A stretch of DNA of 64,000 nucleotides, from the NCBI GenBank assembly GCA_025352265.1, contig JANXTS010000105.1, positions 17,913-81,912 on the forward strand, read 5' to 3'. The translations under genes were made by a program, and so were the position numbers. This document shows, piece by piece, positions 37,611 to 48,303 of the stretch. The stretch is from Variovorax sp. Lineage in GTDB: Bacteria > Pseudomonadota > Gammaproteobacteria > Burkholderiales > Burkholderiaceae_C. The notes below the pieces were generated by a model that searched no databases, was not told where the DNA came from, and saw only the letters and a list, made by a program, of their open reading frames with translations. Position 1 is the first letter of the stretch. Each line of letters begins with the position of its first letter.

Positions 37611-38294
37611 ATGCCCGACACCCTGCTTGGCGGTTTGCGGATCCTGATAACGCAGGCGGACGACTTCATGGGGCCGACGTTGTGCGAAGTCCTGGCCGAG
37701 CACGGTGCGGACGTCATCGCGAGTCGGGAATCACTGATCGACCCGACCGCGCCCGCCGCAGTCGTCACGGCTGCCGGACGTGTCGATGTGTTGATCGCGA
37801 ATCTGGCCGTTCCGGCACCGTCCACGGAAGTGGTTTCCATCAGCGACGATGAATGGCGCGCTACTTTTGCAGCGCTCGTCGATCCGCTGCCGCGGCTGGT
37901 GCGGGCCGTGTTGCCTTCGATGATTGAGCGCAAGTCGGGACGCATTCTCGTCATGGGCAGCGCGACGGCCTTGCGCGGAATGCGCCGCACGGCGACGTAC
38001 GGCGCGGCCCGTGCGGCCCAGATCGGGTACGTCCTGAGTGCGGCCCTCGAGGCTGCTCAGCACAACGTGCAGATCAACGCGATCGCCCAGAATTTCGTGG
38101 AGAACCCGACGTACTACTCGGTCGAGGTCCAGGCCAAGCCACGCTTTCAAGAGTTCATGAAGCGTGAGGTGCCGCTCGGCAGACTCGTCAGCGCGAGGGA
38201 GGACGCCGAGTTCGCCGCTTACCTGTGCAGCAAAGCGGCAGCGTGCTTCGTTGGCCAGGTATTTCCCGTTGCCGGGGGGTGGGCGATTCGATGA
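37611..38294 (+). CDS. Short-chain-dehydrogenase-fold protein with halohydrin dehalogenase motifs
   Basis: A 227-residue protein of SDR fold. It lacks the glycine-rich NAD(P) motif, having instead T14-QADD-F19-M-G21, which fits T-x4-F-x-G. The catalytic site is S117, Y130 and R134, fitting S-x12-Y-x3-R, where normal SDRs have Lys in place of Arg. Both patterns define halohydrin dehalogenases (HheA/B/C and relatives), which turn vicinal halohydrins into epoxides and halide without a cofactor. The C-terminal GQVFPVAGGWAIR aligns with GQVFWLAGGF of HheC. Upstream is a dead CheB-like gene and downstream a DedA-rhodanese gene, so context gives no substrate. An SDR with another function is the alternative. 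Confidence 0.8.
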   Translation: MPDTLLGGLRILITQADDFMGPTLCEVLAEHGADVIASRESLIDPTAPAAVVTAAGRVDVLIANLAVPAPSTEVVSISDDEWRATFAALVDPLPRLVRAVLPSMIERKSGRILVMGSATALRGMRRTATYGAARAAQIGYVLSAALEAAQHNVQINAIAQNFVENPTYYSVEVQAKPRFQEFMKREVPLGRLVSAREDAEFAAYLCSKAAACFVGQVFPVAGGWAIR

Positions 38295-38477
38295 CGCGCT
38301 GTCCCGATGCCATCGGGTCGCCCAGCTCGGGACCGAAGCCGAGGCCGCGGTGGCTGCCGCAGCAGTAAGCAATTTCCTTCGCGCTGAACGTTTTTGGCTT
38401 CTGCCGCAAAATCGTCTTGCAATGAAGTGCGTCTTGTTCCTCCTCGGTCGCAGCAGCGCGCGGGCGCAGGAGTAGCC

Positions 38478-39494
38478 ATGGCGCAACTGATGACTCTGAT
38501 GATCGAGAACGCGCTCGGCTTGATCTTCGCGGTCAGCCTGGCAGCCCGCCTAGGCCTTCCGGTGCCTGCCGCGCCGGTACTGGTGGTGGCCGGCGCACTG
38601 GTGTCCATCGGCCAAGTGTCGCTGCCTGGCGTGTTGCTTGCCGCGGTGCTCGGTAACCTGATTGGCGACGGTGCCTGGTTCTATGCGGGTCGACGCTACG
38701 GCCATCGCTTCATGCGGCTGCTGTGCCGTATCTCTCTATCGCCGGACTCTTGCGTGCGCCGCAGCGAATTGCTCATCACGCGCTGGGGCGGCTTGTCGTT
38801 GCTGGCAGCTAAATTCGTGCCTGGCGTGTCGGTCGTGGCACCACCGATGGCTGGTGCGCTTGGCATGTCGTCGCTGCGTTTCTTGCTGTTTGAAGTTGGC
38901 GCGGCATTGGCCTGGGCCGGGGTGTTCCTTGGTTTGGGCTACGCCTTCCGCGACAGCGTGCAGGGCGTGCTGAACGGGTTGGCCGACGCGGGCGGTGTCG
39001 CGACTCTGGCGGTCGTGGGCGCGGTGCTCGCAACGCTGGCCGTCCGCTTCTGGCGGAGGCGGCGCTTCATGCAGCTGACCCGCATGCCGCGCATCTCGGT
39101 GGATGAGTTGTATGACTTGATGGGCACAGCAACGCCACCGCTGGTGATCGACGTGCGTGGCAATGCGAGCATCCGGATCGATCCGCGCCGCATTCCCGGT
39201 GCACTGCCGCTGAGCCTCAAGGACATTCAGCATCGTCGCAGGGCGAACGTCTTCGATGGCGCTCGCGATGTGGTGCTCTATTGCGATTGTCCGAATGACG
39301 TATCGGCTGCCCTGGCGGCCGGTGCACTGGCCGCGCAAGGCGTGGTGCGCGCGCGCCCATTGGCGGGCGGACTCGATGCGTGGGTGGCGGCAGGTCTACC
39401 GATGTCATTGCACACGACGGCAACGGTGCGACGCAGGGCCGGTGCGCCCGACGCCACCGCAGACGCCACTGTCTTGCCCGGCATCAATCTCTGA
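38478..39494 (+). CDS. DedA-family membrane protein fused to a rhodanese domain
   Basis: A 338-residue fusion. Residues 1 to about 195 are a DedA/SNARE-associated membrane domain with several hydrophobic segments, including the family region GDGAWFYAGRRYG and KFVPGVSVVAPPMAG. Residues about 205-320 are a rhodanese domain: PPLVIDVRGN, IPGALPLSLKDI, and an active-site loop VVLYCDCPNDVSAA with the candidate catalytic cysteine. DedA proteins act in lipid-carrier recycling and envelope stress; the rhodanese part would face the cytosol. ATG 38478 has GCAGGAG six bases upstream. Confidence 0.88.
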   Translation: MAQLMTLMIENALGLIFAVSLAARLGLPVPAAPVLVVAGALVSIGQVSLPGVLLAAVLGNLIGDGAWFYAGRRYGHRFMRLLCRISLSPDSCVRRSELLITRWGGLSLLAAKFVPGVSVVAPPMAGALGMSSLRFLLFEVGAALAWAGVFLGLGYAFRDSVQGVLNGLADAGGVATLAVVGAVLATLAVRFWRRRRFMQLTRMPRISVDELYDLMGTATPPLVIDVRGNASIRIDPRRIPGALPLSLKDIQHRRRANVFDGARDVVLYCDCPNDVSAALAAGALAAQGVVRARPLAGGLDAWVAAGLPMSLHTTATVRRRAGAPDATADATVLPGINL

Positions 39495-39515
39495 ATCGCT
39501 TCAAGACACTCGCTC

Positions 39516-40793
39516 GTGCCCTTACCGACATCCCCGCTCGCCACATCGTCGCTTGCTGACTCTTCCGAACCGCAAGGACTGACGACCGGCCTGACATTCG
39601 TCTTTGCCGTGGCCTGCGGTCTGTGCGTGGCCAACATCTACTACGCGCAGCCGCTGCTCGGCCCGATCTCCGCCAGCCTCGGTCTGCACGCGGGCTTGGC
39701 CGGGCTGATCATGACGGTGATACAGCTCGGCTTCGGCAGCGGCCTGTTGCTGCTGGTGCCACTGGCCGACGTCATTGAAAACCGGCGCCTTGTCAGCTGC
39801 ATGCTGTCGGTCGCAGTGCTTGGCTTGATCGGCATTGCGTTGTCCAATTCGGCTGTTACTTTTCTGGCGGCATCTTTCGTGGTGGGCCTATGCGCCGTGG
39901 CAGCGCAGGTGCTCGTTCCGTTCGCTTCGCACCTGGCGCCCGAGGCCACGCGTGGCAAGGTGGTCGGCAACATCATGGCGGGGTTGCTGGCCGGCATCAT
40001 GCTGGCGCGGCCGTTTTCCAGCCTGGTCGCGGCAGGCTACGGATGGCGCGCCGTGTTCTGGATTTCCGCCGTGGTCATGGCCGTGCTCATAGCCGTGCTG
40101 TGGCGCGCGCTGCCGGAACGCCATCCGCATGGATCGGTCGGATACAGGCGGACCATGGCGTCTTTGCCGGGAATCGTTCGGCGTACGCCGTTGCTGCGGC
40201 GCCGGGCCTTCTACCAGGGGATGATGTTCGCGGCTTTCCAGACCTTCTGGACTGCCGTGCCGCTGGCCCTGGTGCATGAATTCGGCTTGGGGCAGGGCGG
40301 CATCGCGGCGTTCGCGTTGGCCGGCGCGGCCGGCGCGTTGGCCGCACCTTGGTCGGGTCGTTTGGCCGACAGGGGCTTGACGCGGCCCGCTACCGGCTGG
40401 GCTATCGCCTTGGGGCTGCTGTCCTTCATGATCGGCGCCGTGTCGGTGCACTACCACTCGCTCGCAGGGCTGGTGGCGTCTGGCGTGTTGCTCGACGGTG
40501 CGGTGCAGCTGTGCCAGATCTTGAGCATTCGCAGCATCTTCATGCTAGCGCCCGAGTTGCGCGGCCGCCTTAACGGCCTCTTCATGACGTTCGTCTTCTT
40601 GTGCGCCGCCGTTGCGTCCGGTCTCGCGGCAGCGGTGTACGCCTTCCACGGCTGGACGGCGCTGTGCCTTCTGGGTGGCGGCTTCATCGTTGCGGCGCTG
40701 GTGTTTTATGCGACGGAATTTCTGGGTCGGGGCGCGCTGGTTGAAGGACGAGGCATAACCTGTTTGCCATCCGGCGATTGCCATAACCTGTAG
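39516..40793 (+). CDS. MFS transporter
   Basis: A 425-residue major facilitator with 12 predicted membrane segments, starting CGLCVANIYYAQPLLGPIS, typical of the YfhI/NepI-like group of proteobacterial exporters. The start is GTG at 39516. The last ~15 residues (RGITCLPSGDCHNL) look unlike the family and are encoded across a duplicated CATAACCTGT motif, so the C-terminus may have been altered. The methyltransferase gene begins 3 bp later. Confidence 0.86.
   Translation: MPLPTSPLATSSLADSSEPQGLTTGLTFVFAVACGLCVANIYYAQPLLGPISASLGLHAGLAGLIMTVIQLGFGSGLLLLVPLADVIENRRLVSCMLSVAVLGLIGIALSNSAVTFLAASFVVGLCAVAAQVLVPFASHLAPEATRGKVVGNIMAGLLAGIMLARPFSSLVAAGYGWRAVFWISAVVMAVLIAVLWRALPERHPHGSVGYRRTMASLPGIVRRTPLLRRRAFYQGMMFAAFQTFWTAVPLALVHEFGLGQGGIAAFALAGAAGALAAPWSGRLADRGLTRPATGWAIALGLLSFMIGAVSVHYHSLAGLVASGVLLDGAVQLCQILSIRSIFMLAPELRGRLNGLFMTFVFLCAAVASGLAAAVYAFHGWTALCLLGGGFIVAALVFYATEFLGRGALVEGRGITCLPSGDCHNL
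40754..40791. repeat. Direct repeat CATAACCTGT, two copies
   Basis: CATAACCTGT occurs at 40754-40763 and 40782-40791, 28 bp apart. The first is inside the MFS reading frame and the second spans its stop. Part of the second copy, TAACCT, is a -10-like box 7 nt before the next start codon. Confidence 0.7.
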
Positions 40794-40796
40794 CCG

Positions 40797-41411
40797 ATGA
40801 TCGAACTTCCGCACAGTCCCGCCGCCGACCGCAACAAGCAACCGATCCTCGATGTGTTGAGTCACGTCCTGGGAGCGCGAGGTACCGCGCTGGAGATCGC
40901 GTCGGGCACGGGCCAGCACGTCGCCGCATTCGCAACGGACATGCGTCAATGGGTTTGGCAACCCACGGATGCGGACCCGGGCATGCTGCCCGTGATTGCA
41001 AGCCGGGCAACCGAGGTCGGGCTATCAAACCTTCGGGCGCCGCTTCTGCTGGACGTGACCGCGCCTCGGTGGCCTTCGCAGGGCCCTGCCTTCACCAAAA
41101 GCTTCGACGCCATCTACTGCGCCAACATGTTGCACATCGCGCCACCGTCCGCGTGTGCTGGCCTCATGCAAGGTGCAGCGCGCTATCTGCTTGCTGGCGG
41201 ACTGCTCGTTACGTATGGCCCGTACTTTGAAGAGGGCCCATCGGTACCGAGCAACCTGGCGTTCGATGAAAGTCTGCGTGCCCGTAATCCGTTTTGGGGA
41301 ATCCGTCGCCTGAAGGATGTCGAGGCGGAAGCGCGACGACACGGACTCACGCTGCAGGAGCGGCATCCGATGCCCGCCAACAATTTATTGCTGGTTTTCG
41401 CGCTCGCCTGA
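40797..41411 (+). CDS. DUF938 family SAM-dependent methyltransferase-like protein
   Basis: A 204-residue Rossmann-like methyltransferase of the DUF938 (METTL26) family. The opening AADRNKQPILDVL and the SAM motif LEIASGTGQH are near residues 10-40, DAIYCANMLHIAP near residue 103, and LLVTYGPYFEEG near residue 138. The substrate is not known for the family. TAACCT lies 7 nt upstream of the ATG. Confidence 0.88.
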   Translation: MIELPHSPAADRNKQPILDVLSHVLGARGTALEIASGTGQHVAAFATDMRQWVWQPTDADPGMLPVIASRATEVGLSNLRAPLLLDVTAPRWPSQGPAFTKSFDAIYCANMLHIAPPSACAGLMQGAARYLLAGGLLVTYGPYFEEGPSVPSNLAFDESLRARNPFWGIRRLKDVEAEARRHGLTLQERHPMPANNLLLVFALA

Positions 41412-41439
41412 GAGTGCGGCGCTGCTTCAAAATACGGAC

Positions 41440-41661
41440 ATGGACGCTCGCTCTAACGATGTTGCGACGCTGACCGACGCGGCTCTGACCGGGGCTGCGT
41501 TGGAAGAGCGACGCAAGGCCGCGCAAGGCAACCCCTACGCGCTCGAGCGCGCGCGGGAGTTGGAGAACGAGTTGCGGCGCCGTGCGGGCATCGTCAGCAC
41601 GCTGGGCGCGCCGCTCGAGTTCGCGCGTCCGCGGCCGCTGCCGTGGTGGCGATTCTGGTGA
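41440..41661 (+). CDS. Small hypothetical protein
   Basis: A 73-residue hydrophilic protein, mostly helical by composition (ALEERRKAAQGNPYALERARELENELRRR is charged), ending in a Trp-rich tail PLPWWRFW. CAAAAT six bases before the ATG fits the leaderless pattern seen elsewhere. No domain is recognised. Confidence 0.5.
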   Translation: MDARSNDVATLTDAALTGAALEERRKAAQGNPYALERARELENELRRRAGIVSTLGAPLEFARPRPLPWWRFW

Positions 41662-41677
41662 AGCTCTGACCCCGGCT

Positions 41678-44426
<2,749 letters not shown>

Positions 44427-45002
44427 TTATGTCGCTATGTTTCGATTCGCGCCAAACTGCGCCTTGCGTGCCAAGTAAACGGCCAAGGAAATCCCGGCAA
44501 CGCTCCCGACGAACGGCAGGACCGTCAGCCCTCTGGGCAGCATGAAAAGGTCGAGCGCGATCAAAACGCTCCCCAACGCGCAAGCCACCGCGACACGCCA
44601 GCGCGGCGCTGCCGCCCAACCGCCCAGCACGAAGCCGAAGTGGCTGAGCAGTGAGCCCAATGGCTGGAGCAAGTAAACGAACACCATGTCTTCGTCCCCG
44701 ATGTGGAAGACTCCGATGAACGCGCGCAAAAGCCAGGTCAGGGTGAGCAAGCCGAGCAACGCGAACGGGAGCATCGCGGCCCATCGACCGATGTCAGGCC
44801 AAGCTTTCAAGCCTTTGAAGCCACCGCTTTTGTCGATGCTAAAAAAGGTTTGCTTTTGTGTTGAAGCAGAGCGAATTGATTCCGCTTCACCCAGAGCGTT
44901 TCTATCCAGCTTCTTTTTGGCCCGGAGGAACAAGGCGACGACTGCGATCATCGCCAGGGACAGGATAAGGAAGAGCGTTGGCACGTTGCTCAATGCCCGC
45001 AC
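44427..45002 (-). CDS. Hypothetical membrane protein
   Basis: A 191-residue protein with four to five hydrophobic segments: one near residues 8-26 followed by a basic loop (RAKKKLDRN), and others from about residue 75 to the end. No family is recognised. It overlaps the upstream DUF3829-like lipoprotein gene by 13 bp, so the two are likely co-expressed and may act together in the envelope. Confidence 0.7.
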   Translation of the reverse strand: MRALSNVPTLFLILSLAMIAVVALFLRAKKKLDRNALGEAESIRSASTQKQTFFSIDKSGGFKGLKAWPDIGRWAAMLPFALLGLLTLTWLLRAFIGVFHIGDEDMVFVYLLQPLGSLLSHFGFVLGGWAAAPRWRVAVACALGSVLIALDLFMLPRGLTVLPFVGSVAGISLAVYLARKAQFGANRNIAT

Positions 45003-45958
45003 TGGTTGGACACTTTAACGGTCTCATTGCGCGCGTTGGACCATGCGATCGCGGCTGAGTCGGTGGCTGGTCGGTCGTCCGCTTCTATGAGTCCGACCAG
45101 CGTGCGGGTCGCACCCATCAGCGAGTCGACCGACGACTTGTACATCTCGCACACCGGGTCCCATGCAGGCTTGGCTTTCGGGTCGCGCTTCAGCGTGCCG
45201 AGCTCTGCGTTGGCAAGGCCCAGAGCCTGCAGCGATACGGCAATGGCCGCGACCTGCTCCTTGTCGGACAAGCCGCCCTTTACCGCGGCTGCCAGCTTGC
45301 GCACTTGGAGCGACACCCTGAGCTTGTGGAAGCGCACCGTGCCCGGCGTGAGCGAGGCCAATTCGGCCTCGTCGCGCTTGAGCGTCTGCTGGGACAGCGC
45401 AGTGCCAAACGCGCTGGTCGCCTTGCCCGCTGCGATGAGTGCAGCGACGAAGCGGTCGTCCATCGCTCGCGCCTTCACGCCCTTGTCGCTCAGGTATTCT
45501 TTCGTTTTCTCGTAGGTGTCGGCTTCTTTCAACAACGGGTTCACCGTTTCGAGCGCGGCATTGAGGGACTTGGCGACTTCGTTGAGTTCCGGCAGCGACT
45601 CGCTGATCGCCATGGCTCGCTCAAATGCTTGTAGCGGCGCGTCGACGTCATTGCCACTTGCGCTGTAACGGTCGAGCGGAGGATTGCCCTTGGCATTTAT
45701 CTTGGGGTTCGACCGGCGATAGTCCTTGAGGATGTGGCCGAAGTCGTGCCATTGCAGTAGCTTGTTGTAGGCGATCACATAGGCGTTGAGCTTTTCGGAC
45801 TCCTGCTTTTCCGGCACTACGAGTCCGGCAAGCTTGGGTGCGATATCGGGGTTGCACGCGCTGAGGGAGACAATAAGGGAAAGCGTCACCGCACCCAAGG
45901 AAAGGTAGACGCAAAGGCGTGTGGCGGTCGCGCGCGATGACCTAGACATGAACGTCAT
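44990..45958 (-). CDS. DUF3829-like lipoprotein (YiiG type)
   Basis: A 322-residue predicted lipoprotein. The signal peptide ends at SLSAC (near residue 35). The mature part is helical and charged, beginning with EKLNAYVIAYNKLLQW and a central region with DAPLQAFERAMAISES, like the DUF3829 family of E. coli YiiG. Its role is unknown. AGGAGG lies 6 nt before ATG 45958, which decides the start against an upstream ATG at 46027. The downstream membrane-protein gene overlaps it. Confidence 0.72.
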   Translation of the reverse strand: MTFMSRSSRATATRLCVYLSLGAVTLSLIVSLSACNPDIAPKLAGLVVPEKQESEKLNAYVIAYNKLLQWHDFGHILKDYRRSNPKINAKGNPPLDRYSASGNDVDAPLQAFERAMAISESLPELNEVAKSLNAALETVNPLLKEADTYEKTKEYLSDKGVKARAMDDRFVAALIAAGKATSAFGTALSQQTLKRDEAELASLTPGTVRFHKLRVSLQVRKLAAAVKGGLSDKEQVAAIAVSLQALGLANAELGTLKRDPKAKPAWDPVCEMYKSSVDSLMGATRTLVGLIEADDRPATDSAAIAWSNARNETVKVSNQCGH

Positions 45959-46125
45959 GAAATTCCTCCTGAATCTTTTTGTATTAGCGGGGGACTCTAC
46001 ACAGCGCACGGTCCCCTTTGCCCGCATCCCACTTGCGGCACTGTGCGGTTGTCGACGGTTTCAGAGATAGCTTGCCGACTCGACGCACTTCTTCACTTTC
46101 ACTTTCCCTTACTACACTGGCTTAC

Positions 46126-46863
46126 ATGAGTCACGCCCTTCCGCTGCCTCGCGCGTGCGACTGCCCTACCTCCTTCTTCCGAAGCGGCGAAGTCATCCGC
46201 AGCCGAAGCGTGAGCGATGTCGTGTTGTCGGCTGTGCTCGATGTGCCTGCGCCCTCGGCGAGGCTGGCGGCAGATTGGGACAGAGAGATTTCATCGCAAC
46301 TCGGACTGGAACCCGGAGACGTCGAACCATTGCCGTTGGCGCGAGCACGTGCGCGCTGGCCGCAATACAAACACTGCGTACAAGCTGCTGCTGACTGGAC
46401 GCGGTCACTCGGACTCCACGACCTACTTACGACCAGCGATATCGCCCTAATGGCCTGTCGTGGCGCGCGGTACCACCATGACGGCACGCAATACGGCGGT
46501 GCCGCGTTCTGCAATCTATTCATCAGCGAGGACAAGGGGCTCGACGTGCATTTCCCCGTGACCAGCCGTCGCGTTCCGTTGGTCAGGGGCACGGCGCTGG
46601 TGTTCGATGCCAGCCAACCGCACGCGGTCATCAAGCGCAATGGCAACGGCTTCAGTGCGGCCGACTTCGCCCCCGATCTAAATTGCACGCAGGTCTTCCT
46701 GACGTGGGAATTGCCTATCGACAACGTCGATGTCGCGCGTGCACTCGCGATTGATTTCGACATCGAGCGTTCGATCGCGTCGAGATTGGATGAAGAGCAA
46801 GTCTGGTGGAACGGCGCACCGCTCGATGTGTGCGCTAAAACCGGGCAGCGCCGCCGCGGTTAA
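46126..46863 (+). CDS. Putative 2-oxoglutarate/Fe(II)-type oxygenase
   Basis: A 245-residue protein not assigned to a named family. It shows a possible facial triad: His117 and Asp119 in RYHHDGTQYGG and His166 in SQPHAVIKR, with Arg171 as a candidate 2-oxoglutarate ligand. Between them FCNLFISEDKGLDVHFP and RGTALVFDAS resemble the jelly-roll strands of prolyl-hydroxylase-like oxygenases. No signal peptide is seen. It converges on ureD with a 12-bp gap. TACACT lies 7 nt before the ATG. Confidence 0.55.
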   Translation: MSHALPLPRACDCPTSFFRSGEVIRSRSVSDVVLSAVLDVPAPSARLAADWDREISSQLGLEPGDVEPLPLARARARWPQYKHCVQAAADWTRSLGLHDLLTTSDIALMACRGARYHHDGTQYGGAAFCNLFISEDKGLDVHFPVTSRRVPLVRGTALVFDASQPHAVIKRNGNGFSAADFAPDLNCTQVFLTWELPIDNVDVARALAIDFDIERSIASRLDEEQVWWNGAPLDVCAKTGQRRRG

Positions 46864-46875
46864 AACGCCTCGCGG

Positions 46876-47706
46876 CTACATCGCCCAGATGCGCGGCGCC
46901 GCCGCGCGCAGTGCCCACACTTGCGCGCGCCACGCGAGCCACACTTGACGCAGCAACTGCATGGCGGGCTCCACCACCGGCGCCAGCACGCGCAGCACGA
47001 TCACTTCCGGCTGCGGGCTGGTGGTGCCGACCGTTTCGCCGAGGCTGTGCGCATCACTCAATGCGCGCGCAATGTCGAGCAAGGTGTCGCAACGCGCCTT
47101 TGCGATCGGTGATCCGCAGATGAAAAAGAGCGACGCCATGCAGCGGTTGCCGGCGAGTCCGATGGGGCTCTGAAGCAACCGCCGGTCGGCCGCGTCGATG
47201 CGCCCGCGCTCCAGCCATTTGCCGGGCACTTCGATGTGCTGGAGCAGCGTGCCGCGGTCGAAGGGCAGGTTGGCGTGCGGCAGGCCAAGGGCGGTCACGT
47301 CCCAGCCGATGAGTTCGGCGCCGGGTGCGGCGTCGATGGTGATGCGGTTCTCGGCGCGGCAGCCGCTGTAGCAGATCGCCTCCAGCGGCAACCATTCGAG
47401 GCGTGCTTGCGGTGCCAGCGTGAGGTGCGTGCGTTGCAAGGCCAACTCGCCTTCGGACCGATAGAAGCGCGATGCGCCGGGCGTCGTGATCAGACCGTGA
47501 CTGCCGCCGGCGACCTTGACGTCGATGTCGAGCGTGTCGCCGCCGACCAGTCCGCCGGGTGGGTGGACCAGCACGTTATGGCACACCGCATCGCCTTCGG
47601 GATACAGGCTCTGCAGGATGCGTAGCGGGCCGTCGTGCTTGAACCGGGCGACGCTGCGGTTTTGTTCGTTCTGGTAGTCGAGATGAAGTCGGGCGTGCCA
47701 CGGCAT
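46876..47706 (-). CDS. ureD: Urease accessory protein UreD
   Basis: A 276-residue urease maturation factor that with UreF and UreG delivers nickel to apo-urease. Family landmarks are HPPGGLVGGDTLDIDV (near residue 48), TTPGASRFYRSEG and ICYSGCRAENRI. It is full length. Unusually, no ureA, ureB, ureC, ureE, ureF or ureG follows; the next gene on this side is convergent. Upstream by 62 bp is the deaminase gene of an ABC-transporter operon that ureD could belong to. Confidence 0.92.
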   Translation of the reverse strand: MPWHARLHLDYQNEQNRSVARFKHDGPLRILQSLYPEGDAVCHNVLVHPPGGLVGGDTLDIDVKVAGGSHGLITTPGASRFYRSEGELALQRTHLTLAPQARLEWLPLEAICYSGCRAENRITIDAAPGAELIGWDVTALGLPHANLPFDRGTLLQHIEVPGKWLERGRIDAADRRLLQSPIGLAGNRCMASLFFICGSPIAKARCDTLLDIARALSDAHSLGETVGTTSPQPEVIVLRVLAPVVEPAMQLLRQVWLAWRAQVWALRAAAPRIWAM

Positions 47707-47768
47707 GCGTTGAGTCTACGGGGCCGGTTCCAGGGCCGTACACGAAAGACGCTTTCGACCGCAAACTT

Positions 47769-48293
47769 TCAAGTCTGGTGATGGGCATCGCCGACGCGGG
47801 CTACCGGCACACACGTTTCCCAAAAGCCGCGGTGCGTCGCAATCATCTCGTCCGTCAACGCCGGCACCGGGCCGATGACTTCGACGGCCTTTTGTCCGCG
47901 TGCGAATACCTCGCGGCATGGGAGGCTCAGCGTGGGGTTCTCAGGATGGGCACCTGTCAGCGCGAGCAGGTCGGCTTCATCGGCGCCGTAGACGACGCGG
48001 CCGATGTTTGCCCAGTACGCAGTGCCGGCACACATTGCACAGGGCTCGAAGGTCGTGACCAGCGTGCATTGCCACAGGTAGTCGGCGGGCCAGTTGAGCG
48101 CAGCATGGCGCGCCAGCGTCGCCTCTGCATGATGGACCGTGTCGATGTTGCCTTGCTCGGCCAGCACTGTTTCGCCGTCGGGGGCGATGAGGACTGCGCC
48201 GAACGGGTGTCGGCCCATTGCCATGGCGCGTCGCGCGACCGCATCGGCAAGGCGCAACGCCCGCGCAATCTGTTCGTCTGTCATCGCTTGCAT
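47769..48293 (-). CDS. Nucleoside/nucleobase deaminase (CDA superfamily, GuaD/TadA-like)
   Basis: A 174-residue zinc deaminase. Zinc ligands and catalytic Glu are in VHHAEATLARH, with the second zinc pair in TFEPCAMCAG. The length and the C-terminal part suggest a guanine or other purine/pyrimidine base deaminase rather than the tRNA enzyme TadA. ATG 48293 has GAGG eight bases upstream. It is the last gene after an NMT1-type ABC importer (11 bp gap), so the imported compound may be its substrate. Confidence 0.85.
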   Translation of the reverse strand: MQAMTDEQIARALRLADAVARRAMAMGRHPFGAVLIAPDGETVLAEQGNIDTVHHAEATLARHAALNWPADYLWQCTLVTTFEPCAMCAGTAYWANIGRVVYGADEADLLALTGAHPENPTLSLPCREVFARGQKAVEVIGPVPALTDEMIATHRGFWETCVPVARVGDAHHQT

Positions 48294-48303
48294 CGTTCGT
48301 TCC

